A DNA stretch of 64,000 nt. Source: Nodularia sp. (in: cyanobacteria) (GTDB taxonomy: Bacteria; Cyanobacteriota; Cyanobacteriia; Cyanobacteriales; Nostocaceae). Below, in pieces: positions 62,466 through 64,000 of the stretch. Numbering within the stretch: position 1 is the stretch's first letter; each line of letters starts with the position of its first letter. A model generated the notes under the pieces. The model was not told where the DNA came from and searched no databases. It worked only from the letters and a program-made list of their open reading frames with translations. The position numbers and the translations under genes were made by a program. The DNA lies in assembly GCA_007692755.1 (NCBI GenBank), contig REBL01000112.1, positions 52,353 through 116,352 of the forward strand, read 5' to 3'.

Positions 62466-63419
62466 ATGTATAAAATTCGTCGTGGGCTTGGGTTCTTTGG
62501 GTTAACACTTTTGGCAATTGTGCTATTTTCTGCTTGTGCTAATAATGTCTCACAAAACTTAACTAGCTCTGCTGAGTTATTGCCTTCACAGTGCAGAATA
62601 GTCAAACATCTTATGGGTGAAACCTGTGTTCCTAATAACCCACAACGGATAGTAGTACTAGATGGACCAAGTTTAGAGATTGCATTGGCTTTGGGTCTCA
62701 AACCTGTAGGTGCTGCCGTCTTGCTCGAAGAGTTTTATTCTTATTTGCAGAATAAAGCTCAAGGAGTGGCGATATTTGGTGAGTCTGGACAGCCCAATTT
62801 AGAAAAGATTTTGACACTGAAGCCAGACCTAATTCTTTCTGTTTCTAATGTGATACAAACAGGAAGCTTATATAATCAACTGTCGCAAATTGCACCGACA
62901 GTTACCTGTGAAGGGTGGGACGATAAAATCGTTCGTTGGCAGGAATGCTTTCAATCCTTCGCTGAAGCATTGGGTAAATCATCTGAAGCAGATATTATCG
63001 TCAATAATTATCAGCAACGGGTAGCAAAGTTACAACAGGCATTAGGGGATTCTCTGCACACCACAGAAGTTTCACTCGTCAGGATTTATGCAGATAGAAT
63101 TCGTTTACGGGGGGAAGGAGGACATCTATGCAGCATGGTCATTCAGGATGTGGGTTTACCTCGTTCTCCCATTCAAAAAAAGGGCATTGATATTTCTATT
63201 GAGAGTATTGAATATGCAGATGGGGATGTAATTTTTCTGCAACAGTATCCACAAGCAGATAACTATAATTACATTCTTAACCATCCTTTATGGCTCCAAT
63301 TAAATGCAGTTCAGTCAGGCAAAGTTTATGAGGTAGGTGATGATTATTGGCACGGTGGTAGCTACATCGCCGCTAATCTTATTCTTGATGACTTGTTTAA
63401 ATATTTAGTTCAGCAATAG
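62466..63419 (+). CDS. Iron-siderophore ABC transporter substrate-binding lipoprotein
   Basis: A 317-aa FecB/FhuD-type protein. The lipobox is LFSACANN (Cys24). Then come the fold signatures RIVVLDGPSLEIALALGLKPVGAA, EKILTLKPDLILS, and DDYWHGGSYIAAN near the C-terminus. It binds the ferric siderophore in the periplasm and hands it to a permease that is not in the window. It follows the receptor by 41 bp and is probably co-transcribed. Confidence 0.93.
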   Translation: MYKIRRGLGFFGLTLLAIVLFSACANNVSQNLTSSAELLPSQCRIVKHLMGETCVPNNPQRIVVLDGPSLEIALALGLKPVGAAVLLEEFYSYLQNKAQGVAIFGESGQPNLEKILTLKPDLILSVSNVIQTGSLYNQLSQIAPTVTCEGWDDKIVRWQECFQSFAEALGKSSEADIIVNNYQQRVAKLQQALGDSLHTTEVSLVRIYADRIRLRGEGGHLCSMVIQDVGLPRSPIQKKGIDISIESIEYADGDVIFLQQYPQADNYNYILNHPLWLQLNAVQSGKVYEVGDDYWHGGSYIAANLILDDLFKYLVQQ

Positions 63420-63519
63420 TCGCACTTTTTAATACATATTGGAACCTCGACCCCCAACCCCTGTCCTTCTCCCAAAGGGAGACGCTACGCGAAAGTAAGG
63501 ACAGGGGAGATAAAGCACA

Positions 63520-63987
63520 TTAAATTTCCATGAGCATTTCCATAGTGGTTAACCGAAAACCACAGGATTTAAATAACTGTCGGGCGCTTTCATTAGCTGC
63601 TACTGTATCTAATCGAATTTGCTTAATTCCCATTTGTTGGAATCGTTCAACACTCAGCTTGATTATCTGTGGTGCAATACCTTTTTTGCGATATTCAGGT
63701 TCCACCCAGATATCATGAATAAAAGCAAATTCCTGTAAACTGTAAATTGATATTTCTGGCTCTACTGTTGCTGCTAGAAATGCTACAAGTTTTTCTTCAT
63801 CTTCAGCTACTAAAAGTACGCTGCGCTCTTTATGCAGTAGTCGGGTTAGCCATTTTTCATAATACTGTTCTGGATGCGAGCGCAAACCATATTTAGCAGC
63901 ATCCCAGTTCTCATGTAAAGCACAGGTTTTGGCTAACATTGGTAAAACTGCGGGTATATCATCTATTGTCGCAGAGCGGATCAGCAT
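63520..63987 (-). CDS. GNAT family N-acetyltransferase
   Basis: A 155-aa acetyltransferase. The acetyl-CoA loop region is IHDIWVEPEYRKKGIAPQIIKLSVERF with the Q/R-X-X-G-X-G/A type signature (RKKGIA), followed by IRLDTVAANESARQLFKSCGF. The start ATG 63987 is 13 bp from the window edge. The substrate is unknown. Confidence 0.9.
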   Translation of the reverse strand: MLIRSATIDDIPAVLPMLAKTCALHENWDAAKYGLRSHPEQYYEKWLTRLLHKERSVLLVAEDEEKLVAFLAATVEPEISIYSLQEFAFIHDIWVEPEYRKKGIAPQIIKLSVERFQQMGIKQIRLDTVAANESARQLFKSCGFRLTTMEMLMEI

Positions 63988-64000
63988 CGGCTTTATTATC

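Overview
The window reads as chromosomal DNA of a filamentous, heterocyst-type cyanobacterium (Nostocales: Nostoc/Anabaena relatives). The basis is the dense scatter of the HIP1 octamer GCGATCGC, many heptanucleotide tandem repeats and small extragenic palindromes, and cyanobacterial gene types: a CrtD-like carotenoid desaturase, AMIN-domain TonB receptor, ffh-rpsP-KH-phoH block, ferredoxin sulfite reductase, and an HlyD/C39-ABC/PpiC exporter. Species cannot be fixed from sequence reading alone.

Positions 1-13130 hold a subtype I-D CRISPR-Cas operon on the minus strand. In transcription order it reads cas3 (helicase without HD), mntA, hepT, cas10d (HD nuclease domain, no GGDD), csc2/cas7d, csc1/cas5d, a 2-oxoglutarate/Fe(II) oxygenase, cas6, cas4, cas1 and cas2 (cut by the left edge). 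No CRISPR array is in the window; it probably lies left of position 1. A divergent RHH-WYL regulator starts 97 bp from cas3, and repeated AGTGTCCGTA motifs sit in the shared promoter region. Two unusual features are a HEPN/MNT toxin-antitoxin pair inserted by overlapping reading frames between cas3 and cas10d, and an oxygenase with an intact iron- and 2OG-binding set between csc1 and cas6. A DUF433/DUF5615 toxin-antitoxin pair follows at 13173-13872.

Positions 13.9-25.0 kb are mostly housekeeping: fructosamine kinase, M16 peptidase, CrtD-like desaturase, MDR dehydrogenase, glycosyltransferase, exonuclease III and an NmrA-like SDR. A Panacea-domain antitoxin at 19565-20029 is followed by a partner gene interrupted by an in-frame TGA (20013-20447). 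Positions 25.2-32.2 kb carry a type I secretion set: HlyD adaptor, subtilisin-like protease, ABC exporter whose C39 domain has lost its catalytic triad, and a PpiC/SurA-like isomerase.

Positions 32.4-46.3 kb hold a DUF92/VTE6 membrane protein, VOC protein, lipase, DUF389-RsmE-TPR operon, sulfite reductase with a ribbon-helix-helix-like C-terminal tail, an ADP-ribosylglycohydrolase, a 155-bp MITE-like element with TA ends, CutA and several conserved unknowns. Next come tRNA-Arg(TCT), an AT-rich orphan membrane/coiled-coil gene, and minus-strand tRNA-Thr(GGT) and tRNA-Tyr(GTA).

Positions 49.0-58.5 kb contain an ABC exporter, a secreted protein, a HutX/ChuX-like protein, phoH, a KH-domain gene, rpsP, ffh and class I fructose-bisphosphate aldolase. 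The right end (58.7-63.4 kb) is an iron-siderophore uptake module: PchR-type AraC regulator, AMIN-TonB receptor and siderophore-binding lipoprotein. A 22-bp-spaced direct repeat before the receptor gene is a candidate PchR-family operator. A GNAT acetyltransferase closes the window.
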